Shown here in pieces: positions 46,247-57,502 of a stretch of 64,000 nt of DNA. The stretch covers positions 31,233,388-31,297,387 of the forward strand of contig NC_091928.1 in NCBI RefSeq assembly GCF_041260155.1, written 5' to 3'. Position numbers and translations under genes: made by a program. The number at the start of each line of letters is the position of its first letter. The stretch's first letter is position 1. The DNA is from Ptychodera flava (lineage: Eukaryota > Hemichordata > Enteropneusta > Ptychoderidae). The notes below the pieces were generated by a model, which saw nothing but the letters and a program-made list of their open reading frames with translations, searched no databases and was not told where the DNA came from.

Positions 46247-49200
46247 TTAAAGCCCCAGTATTTGTAACTTTTAACAATTTTTTTCATATTTTTGATTAAA
46301 ATGACATCCTCAGTATGTGAAAGTAGACCATAATTAATACTGAATCGCATGGTTTGCATGCCCAGCCCGCCTAACGATTAACAGTAAAAGGAGTGAAAAA
46401 TGACTTCTTGTCCGGACCAGAAGTCAGCTTTGTTGACACACGAAACGAAACGTAATCACACCACCGCGCATGCTCAACCACATCTACGCAAGTTTTACTG
46501 TGGCGTCCGTAGAAACCATACGCTCTTCGAAAAGGTCTGGTCCATCGAAACTGGAGACTCAGCTAAAAACGCGCAAAAGTTGGGTGAAATACCGGAAAGA
46601 TATAAATATGTAAGTGTTTACAGATTGTTCCGACTATAATGAGCCGTGCAAACAAACGTCTTGAACAGCTAAACTAACGACGGAGGCAGTCGATTGTAAG
46701 CTTCATGCAAGGCACTGCACGTTGTGACCGATGGTACGGAGATCAAGTTTGCTGAATGAATTGAGAGAGAAAAACATATATGAATAAAAATTCAGCACTT
46801 CACCATTGTAATCATTGAACTAGTCGTTTCTTCCATTATGGAGTATAATGAAAATTTCGTTGAAAATAAATGGCGGGACTGATTCTGCTCCGTCGACTCA
46901 AACGAAGTTTGTGTACGGCCAGGCCGGCTATGCTGCAGGCAACACAGCCTATCAACTTCGCATATCGTTGCCGTACGGCGTAATTGAAAACGCTCAGAAA
47001 GGAAAAATTATATCTTGAATGCAGTACAAAAGTCTTACTTATAAAATTTAAAAGTATTTCAAAATAATATCGAACGTAACGGGTATATAATCCTCACAAG
47101 GACTACAGTAGTACAACAAGTATCGGCTAGCTGCGATGCGATGGAAGTTCAAACCCCGTTCAAACACAAGAGAGATCCCGGCCTCACTGCAAAGTCGTCC
47201 CCTGCGCACCCGGCCCGACAGCAAACTAACCTCTTGGTTTGATTCTGTTGTTTATATTTTTGTATAAAATTCATGATACATATCTGACTTTCACAACTGT
47301 ACAATTTGCTCAGGCTGTAGTCTACAGACGATCGGAGGGAGCTAAGGCAGGCCCCAAATTTGCATGGACAATGCCCGGGACAATTATAGACGCAGCTCGA
47401 TGAGAAAGTCATTCACATAAACCTAAATGAAGTGATCAATACAAAACTTTTAAACATCACTGGTTCTGAAAATTTATGATCAACGGTTCTGACCTACGGA
47501 ATTTATACTGCGACGTTGTTTTTTGTGTGTTTGGCCAGCTACTAGACCTGTAAGGCTGTACTACATGGAGGTAGTAGACTGCACAAGTGCAGCCGGGCCG
47601 GGCCGAGATTGGTGTTGGGCCTGCAGCAAGGTAAAATTGACAGCGTCCATTGCAGAATGCCCGCGTGTTATCCTTTGTCGTTTGGGAGGAAATTTACCGC
47701 TGTATTCAGAATGCCTTTTTACCAGTATAAAAGATCAGTAACTGATGCATCGAGAGCAAGAGTCTGTAAATTTCTTAGCAGTAGCTCCATTGTTTTTTTC
47801 TAAATTTTCGCTGAGATACAGCAGTGCGTATACTGGTCCCGATCGTTCTGACTCGGGCGTTCACAGCTGTTTAGGGAGCCGTCATTATTTACGATCTGGG
47901 GGTCGTAGGAATTACATTAGAAACTCCGAAATTTTGAGTCGCACCCCAGCCAACCATGATGACTTTGAGTAACCCCCCCCCCTCTAACAGAAAGTTTGGC
48001 TTACCTGAGCCCATGTAATAATATGTAGATATAAAAGCTCACCTAATAAGCAGTCTCCGACCATATAGTATTGTTAAATTTGGATGGGTAGCATGTCATT
48101 ATGGTATGGTTAAATGTCCAAATGGTTGTTGAACTCAAGTCAAATAAAATATACATTTCTATGATAATATAAAGGATGAATTCACAACAGTTCAGTTTTG
48201 TCCTAGATCCAGTGCACTTATAGTGATATCTGTCGAGAACATTTCTCCATGACCCAGCCTCTCCTTCCAACCCTGGTAACGACTGCAGAAAACTATTGTG
48301 TGACATCATCATCACCACTGTTGATCCTCATCTTTAATGTCGCTGGTGCCATTGCGTACATGAACAACGATATCATTCTCATCGTCACTATCTTCTCTTT
48401 CATAATAAGTATTGCTAGTAGTAGCACCTACTTGTAGTTTTTTGCCTTGCTTCATCTAGTTGATATTTATTTGTACTGTTAGAGTATTTATTTTCTTTTT
48501 ATTTAATATGTATCAGAGTAAAATATATATAATCAACTAATCATTATGTCATTGAGTACAGAGTAAGACGAAGAAAAAACATTTTGAGCACCCCCCTCAA
48601 AACTTTCAATTTTTGAATGACCCCCAGGTCGTAAATACTGACGGTTCCCTTACTTGCCGCCAAAGGCCATCGCGTTCACTGCATTCGACAGCCTACCATA
48701 CATTGCCAAACTATGTTGCTTCGATTACGCAATCACCTTGCCGCTAAAGCGACAATCAGCTGAAATTTATTACTTCAAGTTACTCAATTTTGATAGCTAT
48801 TTGCCTACAGAAGTGAGCCAAGTGTATATAGTGTCGTCTTGATTTTACATCGGTACCCGGAGTTCTGAGTGACCAACTGCAGGGTGCGCATCGGTGCATT
48901 GCCGACTGCTGTTTGAATAATCCGTATATAACGCACACGGTACCAGAATAGCCTCCTCTGCCAAAGTTCTGTATTCTCTGAAACACAGTAGCAGTACGTA
49001 TTTGAACGGAGAAGAACAAAATAAAACCATTCGCAGGTCATTCAGCCGGCGACCATGGGCGATTACCCGGGCAGTGGCGTGGCATGGCAAGGCCCAAGGA
49101 ATGTTGCAGGCTCGATGATGTCATCAGTATCGGCGTTCTCGATCACGTGCACAGCCTACAAATTGTCAACAAACCCGCGCGGCAATCTAACTCGATCGGG

Positions 49201-49342
49201 CAATATCTAGCGTTTGTATGTCACTACAGGAGCACAAATTTGGCTTATTTCTTTACTGAACAACATTTACGATGGATGTAAGAGAATAATATGTAATTTC
49301 GAACATAAAAAAAGGTTAAAAGTTACAAATACTGGGGCTTAA
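46247..49342. mobile_element. TIR element of about 3.1 kb with TTAA ends
   Basis: ttaaagccccagtatttgta at 46247 is matched by tacaaatactggggcttaa at the right end (49315-49342 overall), a 27-28 bp inverted repeat. TTAA borders both ends, as for piggyBac-type targets. No transposase is recognised inside. A frame at 46400-46609 (MTSCPDQKSALLTHETKRNH..., ending at a gtaagt donor) is the only ATG frame with plausible exon form and matches nothing I know. A second TIR element is nested at 47874-48649. Confidence 0.6.
47874..48649. mobile_element. PIF/Harbinger-like MITE, 776 bp, nested
   Basis: gggagccgtcattatttacg at the left and cgtaaatactgacggttccc at the right are inverted copies over about 30 bp. 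TTA target duplications lie at 47871-47873 and 48650-48652. Internal C-rich subterminal blocks (ccccccccc) resemble the other two GGG-ended elements of the window. Its small frames are not supported as genes. Confidence 0.72.
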
Positions 49343-49442
49343 ATGAATATTATAATGTAAATTGCCAGCAAATGTATAGCTTTCTTTCGAAATTTAAAAT
49401 GCATGATTGCACCTAGCATTGATATCACAGCAGTGTTGTCAC

Positions 49443-49523
49443 GGCGTATCGATCGCGCTCGGGTCGAGGGTCATCGCCAGGCTCTGGGGCGATGACCCTT
49501 GACACGAGTGCGATCTATACGCC
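49443..49523. repeat. Long palindrome, 36-bp arms, 9-nt centre
   Basis: Arms 49443-49478 and 49488-49523 are inverted copies with about four mismatches (ggcgtatcgatcgcgctcgg against its partner). The centre is aggctctgg. Confidence 0.9.
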
Positions 49524-49539
49524 AGAGCACCTCTGAGAT

Positions 49540-51250
49540 GTCAAAGCCAGATTTCACCGAGACATCGATGAAACTCTGCCCCCCCCTCCCCCCGCAATTT
49601 GGTCGGCCATAACTATACTAGCGTCAATGAAAAATGACGCCAAATTTACACGTGTTAACAATTTGTAGTACTAGAACATAAAATTTGACAGAATAGGTGT
49701 ATAACATTTAAACTTTGTATTAGCAGGACTTAAAATGTGATATATTGTGTATGAAACGTAAACAAATTTATTCAGGAAAAACAAAAAATTATAGTATATT
49801 TATATAAAGGATAAAATCACTTTGCCTAGGAAGAACATAAACGTAACGTACTATGTGTATAAAATGTAATACTTCTCTTTCATCACAGAAAGCAATATTT
49901 TTTGTACAATTTCTGTACAAGCTTTGCCAAATGATAATTACCGAAACGATAGTTCGATAAGAATACTAATTTCCATCGGCCAGTTTGAAAAACGTGGTGA
50001 ATGGATCGTTTTGAGGCACGTGCACTTTGCTCAGTAGCAAATTTTCGCACACCTCAAAAATGTGGCGCAAATGCTTGGTCGATATTCGGAGCTACGATGA
50101 ATTCCTATCGGCTGTCGGTCTGCGTTCGTCATCGTTTTGTCAGTTGCCGTAGCAAGACTCACTCTCAAGTTAGTGCTTGACTGTTAACGTCCTTTTTTTT
50201 GTATACTTTGAAAGGGGAAACTTTATCAAAGCAGCTACATATCGATGTTTTTTCTGCCAATATTTACGCCTGCGCTGGCAAAGCGATGTGCAATACCGAA
50301 ATTTATATAGGCCCCGAGAACCGTATAGTGCCGACGTCTATGAATATTCAGCGTGAACGAGGCGATACAACTACAAAGAATACTTCGGATAAGGCTGGCA
50401 GGAACGCAAACAATTATCCCCACTCTATCCCAAATTCTACACTTGGCTCTTCTAAGTATTTCTCTGCACTCCCACCTGGTTAGTCCACAACGACTGGATT
50501 TTCGGTATTTCAGAACGGCGACACCAACGATGTTTCCATTGTCCAATGAGTTGAAATGGATACTAGCGAACTATTAAAAGTGCATGTCATGTTGTAAAAT
50601 AACAAAGTCACCATTTTGGTTGAGAATGAAAAGAAATGCGTTGCGACACACAATAATTTCGAGTCACAAAACAACGGCCATAAGCTTACATGAACGCGCT
50701 CACGTTAGTCCGTACATTGTGGGTATGCATTACACGTCAGCGACGAGTGCTACGCTTGCGATCGTGTCGATCGGTACGACGGTATGACATGTATCAATGG
50801 TCCAGTTCAAGTGACTTGAATGACTACAAAACTGATGTTTTCTCCGTTGTTATGGACAAGGGTCTGGCATTCACAGGTGCAGAACATTTCGGCCAATGGG
50901 ACATAACACTAAAACAAAAACTGACCAACTTTGCCTGTTTGTAAGCGCTAGCGTTCCCGGGGACAAGGATTCACTCCGCCCGTACCCCGGCCTGTACCTC
51001 GATCCCAGCTTTGTACTTAGCCGTTTTTATTTATTTGTTTTTATCCTTTATGTAAGCCTAGTGTAAGGTCAGTCGTCCAATTTTGATATATTGAAGTCTA
51101 ATTTTGATATGCTGACTTATTCACAGACAAACAGAAAAAATGCTTACATGCCGGCTAGCCCGTGTAACGCCGGGAACACACGGAGGCTGTACGCAACTCA
51201 CGGCTAACATTGCCGGCCAACCTCAAGAATCATGCACAGTCCCCTCATAA
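49540..51250. other. Gene-free stretch
   Basis: Short ATG frames exist (for example at 50199 and 50353) with no domain and no coherent splice chain. No repeat structure noticed. Confidence 0.35.
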
Positions 51251-51534
51251 AGGTGCGGGATTGCTGGATAGCCTAAATAGCCAACTTTGACATATTTAGC
51301 AGCTATTCAGCTAAGAGGGTTTACAGTAATGACTCAAGGGATAATAAGCGGCTATTCAGCTATTAAGTTTGGGACCTAATGACGGAAACTTAATAGCTGC
51401 TTCGTGGTTGTTGAGCAGCTATTCAGCTATTCTGCTATGATACCAAAATCCTTGGCTATTCTGCTATTCAAGCTAATAGCCTATATTAGCCGCTATTAGC
51501 TATATTTAGCTGGCTATCAGCTATTTTCTTATCA

Positions 51535-52265
51535 ATCTTATCAGTAAGTCAGAACGGGTCCTATGTATATAAAATTTTGCAGCTCTATCAGTAAGTCAGA
51601 ACGAGTTATATGTATATAAAATTTTGCAGCTCTATCAGTAAGTCAGAACGAGGTTATATGTATATAAAATTTTGCAGCTCTATCAGTAAGTCAGAACGAG
51701 GTTATATGTATATAAAATTTTGCAGCTCTATCAGTAAGTCAGAACGAGGTCCAGCTGTATCAGTAAGTCAGAACGAGGTTATATGTATATAAAATTTTGC
51801 AGCTCTATCAGTAAGTCAGAACGAGGTCCAGCTGTATCAGTAAGTCAGAACGAGGTTCTATGTATATAAAATTTTTCAGCTCTATCAGTAAGTCAGAACG
51901 AGGTCCAGCTCTATCAGTAAGTCAGAACGAGGTTATATGTATATAAAATTTTGCATCTCTATCAGTAAGTCAGAACGAGGTCCAGCTCTATCAGTAAGTC
52001 AGAACGAGGTTATATGTATATAAACTTTTGTATCTCTATCAGTAAGTCAGAACGAGGTCCAGCTCTATCAGTAAGTCAGGACGAGTTTCTATGTATATAA
52101 AATTTTGCAGCTCTATCAGTAAGTCAGGACGAGTCCTATGTATATAACATTTTGCAGCTCTATAAGTAAGTCAGAACGAGTCCTATGTATATAAAATTTT
52201 GCAGCTCTATCAGTATGTCAGAACAAGGTCCATCTGTATCAGTAAGTCAGACCGAGGCCCTATGT
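51535..52265 (+). repeat. Two-length minisatellite, about 18 copies
   Basis: The core tatcagtaagtcagaacgag recurs about 18 times. It is followed either by a short gtccag linker (unit about 27 bp) or by a long tatatgtatataaaattttg linker (unit about 48 bp). In the middle of the array long and short units alternate. Confidence 0.93.
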
Positions 52266-52327
52266 GTATAAATTTTTCGCGGCGAGGTTCGATGTAATTT
52301 CGACCCTTGTCCAGGCTCTATAGTCTA

Positions 52328-52332
<5 letters not shown>

Positions 52333-52363
<31 letters not shown>

Positions 52364-52569
52364 TGTATGTATGTATGTATGTATGTATGTATGTATGTAT
52401 GTATGTATGTATGTATGTATGTATGTATGTATGTATGTATGTATGTATGTATGTATGTATGTATGTATGTATGTATGTATGTGTTTGTGTGTGTATGTAT
52501 GTATGTATGTATGTATGTATGTATGTATGAATGTATGTAATATTATGTATGTTATGATGTATGTATGTA
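52333..52569. repeat. (TATG)n microsatellite
   Basis: About 50 tetranucleotide units with a gtgtttgtgtgtg interruption near 52481. It abuts the minisatellite inside the TIR element. Confidence 0.95.
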
Positions 52570-53006
52570 AATTATTTTTTTCATTTGGCGCCTCGTACAT
52601 TCTGACCTCGGGAGTTTTTAGCTGGTAGCCAGCTAATAGCTAGCTAAGAGTGGCTATTAGCGGCTAAAAACGGCTAATAGCTTGAATAGCTCAATAGCCA
52701 GCCCATTCCGACCTCGGGAGTTTTTAGCTGGTAGCCTGCTAATAGCTAGTTAGGAGTGGCTTATTATCAGCTAAAAACGGCTAATAGCTTGAATAGCTCA
52801 ATAGCCAGCCCTACAATAACCATTTATTTTAGCTGAATAGCTACCTACTATGTTTATTAGCAGCTAAAAGTGTCCTGTGGAAATTAATAATAGCTTAAAT
52901 AGCCACAAAGAGCTAAATATAAGCTATTCTTATGTCTAACGTAGCTATTAGCTACCTAGCTATTTAGGGGGCTTTTCAGCTATCCAGCAATCCCGCAGCC
53001 CACTCA

Positions 53007-53116
53007 GTCCCTCGTGATCTATTCCGCTCTTGGACTATGCGCCCCATAGACGTGTGTACATTTGTACACATGTCTATGGGGCGAATAGTCCCAGAGCTGA
53101 ATAGCTCACTAGTGAC
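53007..53116. repeat. Long palindrome, 54-bp arms, 2-nt centre
   Basis: Arms 53007-53060 and 53063-53116 are inverted copies with about seven mismatches. The inner tgcgccccatagac against gtctatggggcg is the best-kept part, and the centre is just TT. It begins 9 bp after the end of the TAGC-rich TIR element. Confidence 0.93.
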
Positions 53117-53119
53117 TGT

Positions 53120-54665
53120 GAATCAGTCTCAATTTTCTCTATTCTCCTTCAATGAACCCGAGTACAATTTACTGACAGTATTACACTATTGCCAACTAGT
53201 CATGTTATGAGGGACTGTGTATACACAAAAGTTTTCGATTTCATAAACCAGAATTCAGATCTCTCCGTTCAAGTGATGAAGTTTCTCTTAAATTCAACCA
53301 ACAAGACTCAAATTATGATGATCGTTCTTTCTGATATTTTTATGCTATTTTATACAAAGGCACAGATTTATTCTACCTGCAACTTAAAACTGATAGTGAT
53401 TTTGTAGCTCATTCTTGACTATTTTTCATAGCTTTTGGTAGACGGTAACAGACACTTCGTGTTCGTGTCGGCTACATGGACGATCTGCCGATATGTCGCT
53501 GTAGCAGCAGCCATAGCTCTCGTCCGTTGCGACGGAAAAACTTTTTTTCCGTCACACAACTCGGAGTTTTCCCGTTGCAATCCAAATTCGACCGGGAAAA
53601 CGAGAGCTTCGACTGCACAGCTGAATGCTGCTGCTTCCTTGTGGAATAGACTTTCTAGTCATATTCGTTCAGTCATGCGACACTGTGTAAACCGCCAGTG
53701 AAAATTTTCTTTATGCTTTGTCTATAGAAAACTTAGGTGATTGTGCTCAGCTCACGTCTGAACATAGCGTTTAGGACTCGATAAACAAAATGTTACACTT
53801 GGTGGGGGTGTTCGTGATAAGTGGAACGGCGTTTCTGTCCTATCACTGGCCATGCTTGGGTTAGGCGCCAAATTTAAAATTCATTGTTATCAGTCAGTAC
53901 ATATTGACACACACACCCACTAACTCATTAAGCTGGCAGAAATTTGTATGGCAGAAAGCTGTCATGAAGGCATGCCGGTCGATCCAATCAACTGTATGTG
54001 AAGGCATCCGCGGGGAGTGACGTTGTTAATTTTTTACTAATATGTAACTAATGGTTCACATGTTAGAAAAAAAACCTTGATACTACAATGGAAGGTTAAT
54101 GGTCAGATGACCCGCTGAAAATGCCTATGCATTGAAGCTATGATAAATTGCACTATATTTGCAAACCTACGTGAAATTGGCTGTTGTTGATATTCCGCGT
54201 AGAGAATGGTAGACCGTAAATTTTAATTTGTATGACATTTGAAAGAGGAGTCACAAAACGACGAATTTTGCACTTTTCATGAACTTATTTAAGTCGCATA
54301 TGATTCCTGGCCGGCATCACTTTCCATGTTGAACTTCCAGAATGGTAGCCTCGGGTGACAAACATCCATAAATAAATCAAACAAACCCCTTTATCATACC
54401 AATTAGCTCGTCGAATCTGTTACGAGTGTGTGATCAGATTATCTGGAGGGGAGAAACATGTCCACAAGCCCCAAAGCATAGTTATACTAGTAACAGCTGC
54501 GGCCGCAGGAACCTTATTTAATCCTTGGTTTTAAAAGGGCACAGTTGCCAAGCTATTTTGCTAAAGCCAGACGAAAAAAATAGAATCAGAAATTTGATTT
54601 TTGTTGTTTATTTTTAATCGTTTCTCCCTTTGGATGATCTGTCTTGATTTACGAGAGTTGATGCT
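53120..54665. other. Gene-free stretch with a small hairpin
   Basis: A frame at 53435-53701 reads through gacggaaaaactttttttccgtc, a perfect 10-bp hairpin, and has no known domain. Nothing else noticed. Confidence 0.4.
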
Positions 54666-54671
54666 GCCAAA

Positions 54672-54761
54672 AGAGTATATGGGATTCATTGAACATGGAA
54701 TGGCGGTAGAAAGAGATCTCTCGAGACCTCCATGCCGTCTTCAATGAATCTCATATACTCT
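54672..54761. repeat. Long palindrome, 37-bp arms
   Basis: Arms 54672-54708 and 54725-54761 (agagtatatgggattcattg against caatgaatctcatatactct) differ at about six positions. The centre is gaaagagatctctcga, which contains a second short palindrome agagatctct. Confidence 0.88.
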
Positions 54762-54837
54762 GTCGGTTGAGCGTCGCTGATTTACTGGTGTTTTGAGTGT
54801 CTGATCATTTCTAATTCTCGTAAACAAAACCGTTGTA

Positions 54838-54860
54838 TTAGGGACTGGTCAGTTCTTCTC
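54838..54860. mobile_element. Solitary TIR end of the 57.9-kb Harbinger-like family
   Basis: TTA followed by gggactggtcagttcttc, matching the first bases of the element at 57935. No partner end was seen nearby, so it is probably a truncated copy. Confidence 0.5.
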
Positions 54861-55048
54861 TTTGACAGTTTTTGACAATGGGTCGATGAGGTGACGGTAG
54901 GGACGTGACAGGCGAACTAAAAGGCAGTCCTGATTGTACGGTTGTAAGGTCACTCCAACGTCGTCTAGCTGTTCTGAAGGTGCATAATCCGCGCAGAGCT
55001 GCCGTTCATAGCAACGGGACATAGTCTGGCAGAGACCCACTCTCGAAC

Positions 55049-55139
55049 CAGAGTTCTTATCGCGCGTACGCTAATAAGTATTATCATTATCGGCGACAGC
55101 GCAAGGAATTGTGGGAAATACACGCCGATAAGAACTCTG
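55049..55139. repeat. Inverted repeat, 18-bp arms, 54-nt spacer
   Basis: cagagttcttatcgcgcgt at 55049-55067 and acgccgataagaactctg at 55122-55139 match as inverted copies with one base of slippage. cagagaccc also occurs directly repeated outside both arms. Confidence 0.75.
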
Positions 55140-55736
55140 CGGTGGAGATTGGCAGAGACCCTGTGATTCGCGTTCTTTCCTATGGGAACACGCACGCGCC
55201 CTTCAGAGATGCGACGCTGTGTATTGCAGCGCGTGCTCACAGCTGCACATCGTAGCCTTCCAAGGCAGGCCCATGCATCGTTTCGCTGATCACTGCGTCT
55301 CACGTGACTAGACGCAGCACGTAGTAAGACGCAAATACAGGCAAACCGTCATTTTGAAATGAGACAGTTTTTGGTCTCCCGGAAGTTGTTAATTGCGCAT
55401 GCCCGCACAAAATGCATCATTTTTGTCGCCTGCTTTTTAGTCTAATCTGGTAGCTGCCAATATTTCAAAACTTGTAAGAATGTTAATTAAATCCTTGGTT
55501 AAATTCTAGCCATTTTGCTGTGATAATTTTAGCTTTTCTTCAAAGTAAAATTGAACCGCCAGTGACAGCGCCCCATGATTCAACCAATCAGATTTCGTTA
55601 TTCGATACATGGCGGTTGCCCATTACCTGCCTCTTTGTGCTAGTCACTGAGGCGGGGACCAGCCAAGCCAATCGTGGGCGCGCACAAAACAAGGCACTGC
55701 GACTGTGGAGAGTCTACGGGACACGGTGAGAGAATC

Positions 55737-55867
55737 ATGGCTTTCGACAGGCTTGTTGCATGGAGAAGGACTCTGCTTCTGGCGTTGATTTGTCTTCTTT
55801 TAAGTTCAAGCAGTATACTCTTCCTTTGGCGAAAGGGGACAACAGTCCCAGCAATTGCAAAAAGCAG
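55737..55867 (+). CDS. Candidate first exon of a single-anchor membrane protein
   Basis: ATG in good context (aatcATGg). It encodes a short basic N-terminus (MAFDRLVAWRR), a long hydrophobic segment (TLLLALICLLLSSSSILFLW) and a basic, non-hydrophobic stretch, then donor agcag|gtaaga in phase 2. This is the layout of a type II signal anchor, as in Golgi transferases, but no catalytic exon is visible downstream, so function is unknown. One exon in the right phase follows at 57275. Confidence 0.35.
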
Positions 55868-56086
55868 GTAAGATTGTCTACTGCTATGTAACCCGTACTC
55901 CGGCCAAAGAGCAAGATTCATTGTTTCTCATATGCCCGCGTATCGATCCGGACAAATCGTGAAAGCCTTTTATTTTCAGTATCAATTATACATGGAAAAG
56001 GTCTATCTTTAGAGAAAACAAGACGACTAGCAATTGTATTTCAACTGTTATCGACAGCGTATATCCGGCATTACAGTATGCAGCGA

Positions 56087-56319
56087 TATGGAAAGCCATG
56101 ACTGCCTTATATGGTCTAATATCATGTTGTGCTGGGCATTCAATATGTTGTGCTGGGCATTTGATATGTTGTGCTGGGCATTCAATATGTTGTGCTGGGC
56201 ATTCGATATGTTGTGCTGGGCATTCAATATGTTGTGCTGGGCATTCAATATATTGTGCTGGGCATTCGATATGTTGTGCTGGGCATTCATTCAATATATT
56301 GCGCTTGCCATTCAATATG
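56087..56319 (+). repeat. 21-bp satellite, plus orientation, about 9 units
   Basis: A 40-bp leader (tatggaaagccatgactgcc to atcatg, 56087-56126) followed by ttgtgctgggcattcaatatg units. Because the period is seven codons, all frames stay open and give MLCWAFN or CCAGHSI repeats. Confidence 0.95.
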
Positions 56320-57167
56320 GGGGTAAGCCTAATTCACGTGCCGCGTGACGCGAGCCGTACGCAAGTGAGTTAAGGCAGGGGTCCAGCAGGGGTCCAGACC
56401 GAATTTCGAGCTGAATTTCATTTCTCAAAAACTACTGGTCATATTTTGATGAAATTTGGTACACATACGTAGTTTTGATAGCTCTTTCAGTTTATGCCAT
56501 TTAAATTTGCATAAAATATGTCACGTGATTTTTATATTGACATTTTCGCGCCAAAATCGCGTATATTATGTATCGGCATATTCCAACTTGTAAACCACAT
56601 TTAAACTATGTTTTATCGGCATATAATAATAGAATGGGTTCAGTACAATCGATCAACATCCTTTACAAAGAGAAATTCCTGAGTTAATTGCCTCAAATTT
56701 GCACCAAATACGTACGATTTGTAGGAAAAGTCAATTCTTGGTTGAGTTTCGGTGATTTTTTAAAGAAACGCTACCAAATCATACATGTTTAAGGTATTGT
56801 TGTAAAGATATTTTAAGCCTTAGTTTGGGGATAGCAAAAGTTCAGGAAAAAATGCGATCTACAAGTTGGAATTTTCGAAAGAAATCTGGTCGCTTTGTGC
56901 GCAATCGGGCCATCTCGCAAGCAATCCAAAAGGTCATGACCCCGTCGCCTGTTACTGAAACAATTTGTAATTTTAAGTTGAAAGTGGCTGCACACATCAT
57001 CCCTCTTGTCTTGTTTGTGCTTTAATGTGTTTTCTGTCTGTATCGGGTAAGGTTGTTAGTGAGAAAATTAACAAATTGGTTGTTATAGCCATGGTGAGAC
57101 GTGGAAGTATGTCTCAGACCACCATGACCTTTTGACCCCACGTTTCCTACCAGTTCGTTCCTTAGTG

Positions 57168-57214
57168 GCTTATATAAACATGGAGGTACCAAATGTACCT
57201 CCATGACATAAGCA
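57168..57214. repeat. Hairpin around catggaggtac
   Basis: catggaggtac, centre caaat, gtacctccatg gives 11 perfect pairs. Weaker pairing outward (cttatataaa against gacataagc) extends it to about 20 bp. Confidence 0.85.
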
Positions 57215-57274
57215 CATCTCTTCCTTAATTTCATATTGTATAGATGTTGTTGATTACTGTATTCTTCTTACAGG

Positions 57275-57502
57275 GAAGCAAGAATACTCATGTTCGGATC
57301 GTTTTATGTCCGACTCTGTTCACTAACCCTTGTCACCTCGTTCCTCATGCCGTGGACTTTGGCCTCGGGATGGCTGATGTATGGATTTCGTTTGTACGCA
57401 GTGATCGGCCTATTCTGTGTGTTCGAAGTTCCACACAGTGCTTATGGGCTATCTTTTGTTGTGAACACTAGTGTGTCCTTTGTCACTTCGTTGGCTCGAT
57501 GA
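57275..57502 (+). CDS. Candidate last exon in phase with 55737 (hydrophobic)
   Basis: Acceptor tgtattcttcttacag is strong. Joined in phase to the exon ending at 55867, the frame is REARILMFGSFY..., then PWTLASGWLMYGF, LYAVIGLFCVFEV and TGA at 57502. The joined product would be about 119 residues with two or three membrane segments. No family is recognised. The pairing is speculative. Confidence 0.2.
   Translation, partial: EARILMFGSFYVRLCSLTLVTSFLMPWTLASGWLMYGFRLYAVIGLFCVFEVPHSAYGLSFVVNTSVSFVTSLAR

Larger units (their letters stand above)
51254..52997. mobile_element. TIR element rich in AGCTATTAGC words, 1.74 kb
   Basis: tgcgggattgctggatagc (51254-51272) and gctatccagcaatcccgca (52979-52997) are perfect 19-bp inverted repeats. 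Both subterminal regions (to about 51535 and from about 52615) are packed with tagcta, gctattagc and agctattcagc words that are themselves near-palindromic. The centre is a minisatellite and a (TATG)n run. No clear target duplication and no transposase. Confidence 0.68.

Noticed and set aside
47140..47165. gttcaaacccc resembling a tRNA B box
   Set aside because: No matching A box or cloverleaf could be drawn upstream.
52325..52628. Frames across the 52.4-kb microsatellite
   Set aside because: TATG repeat artefacts.
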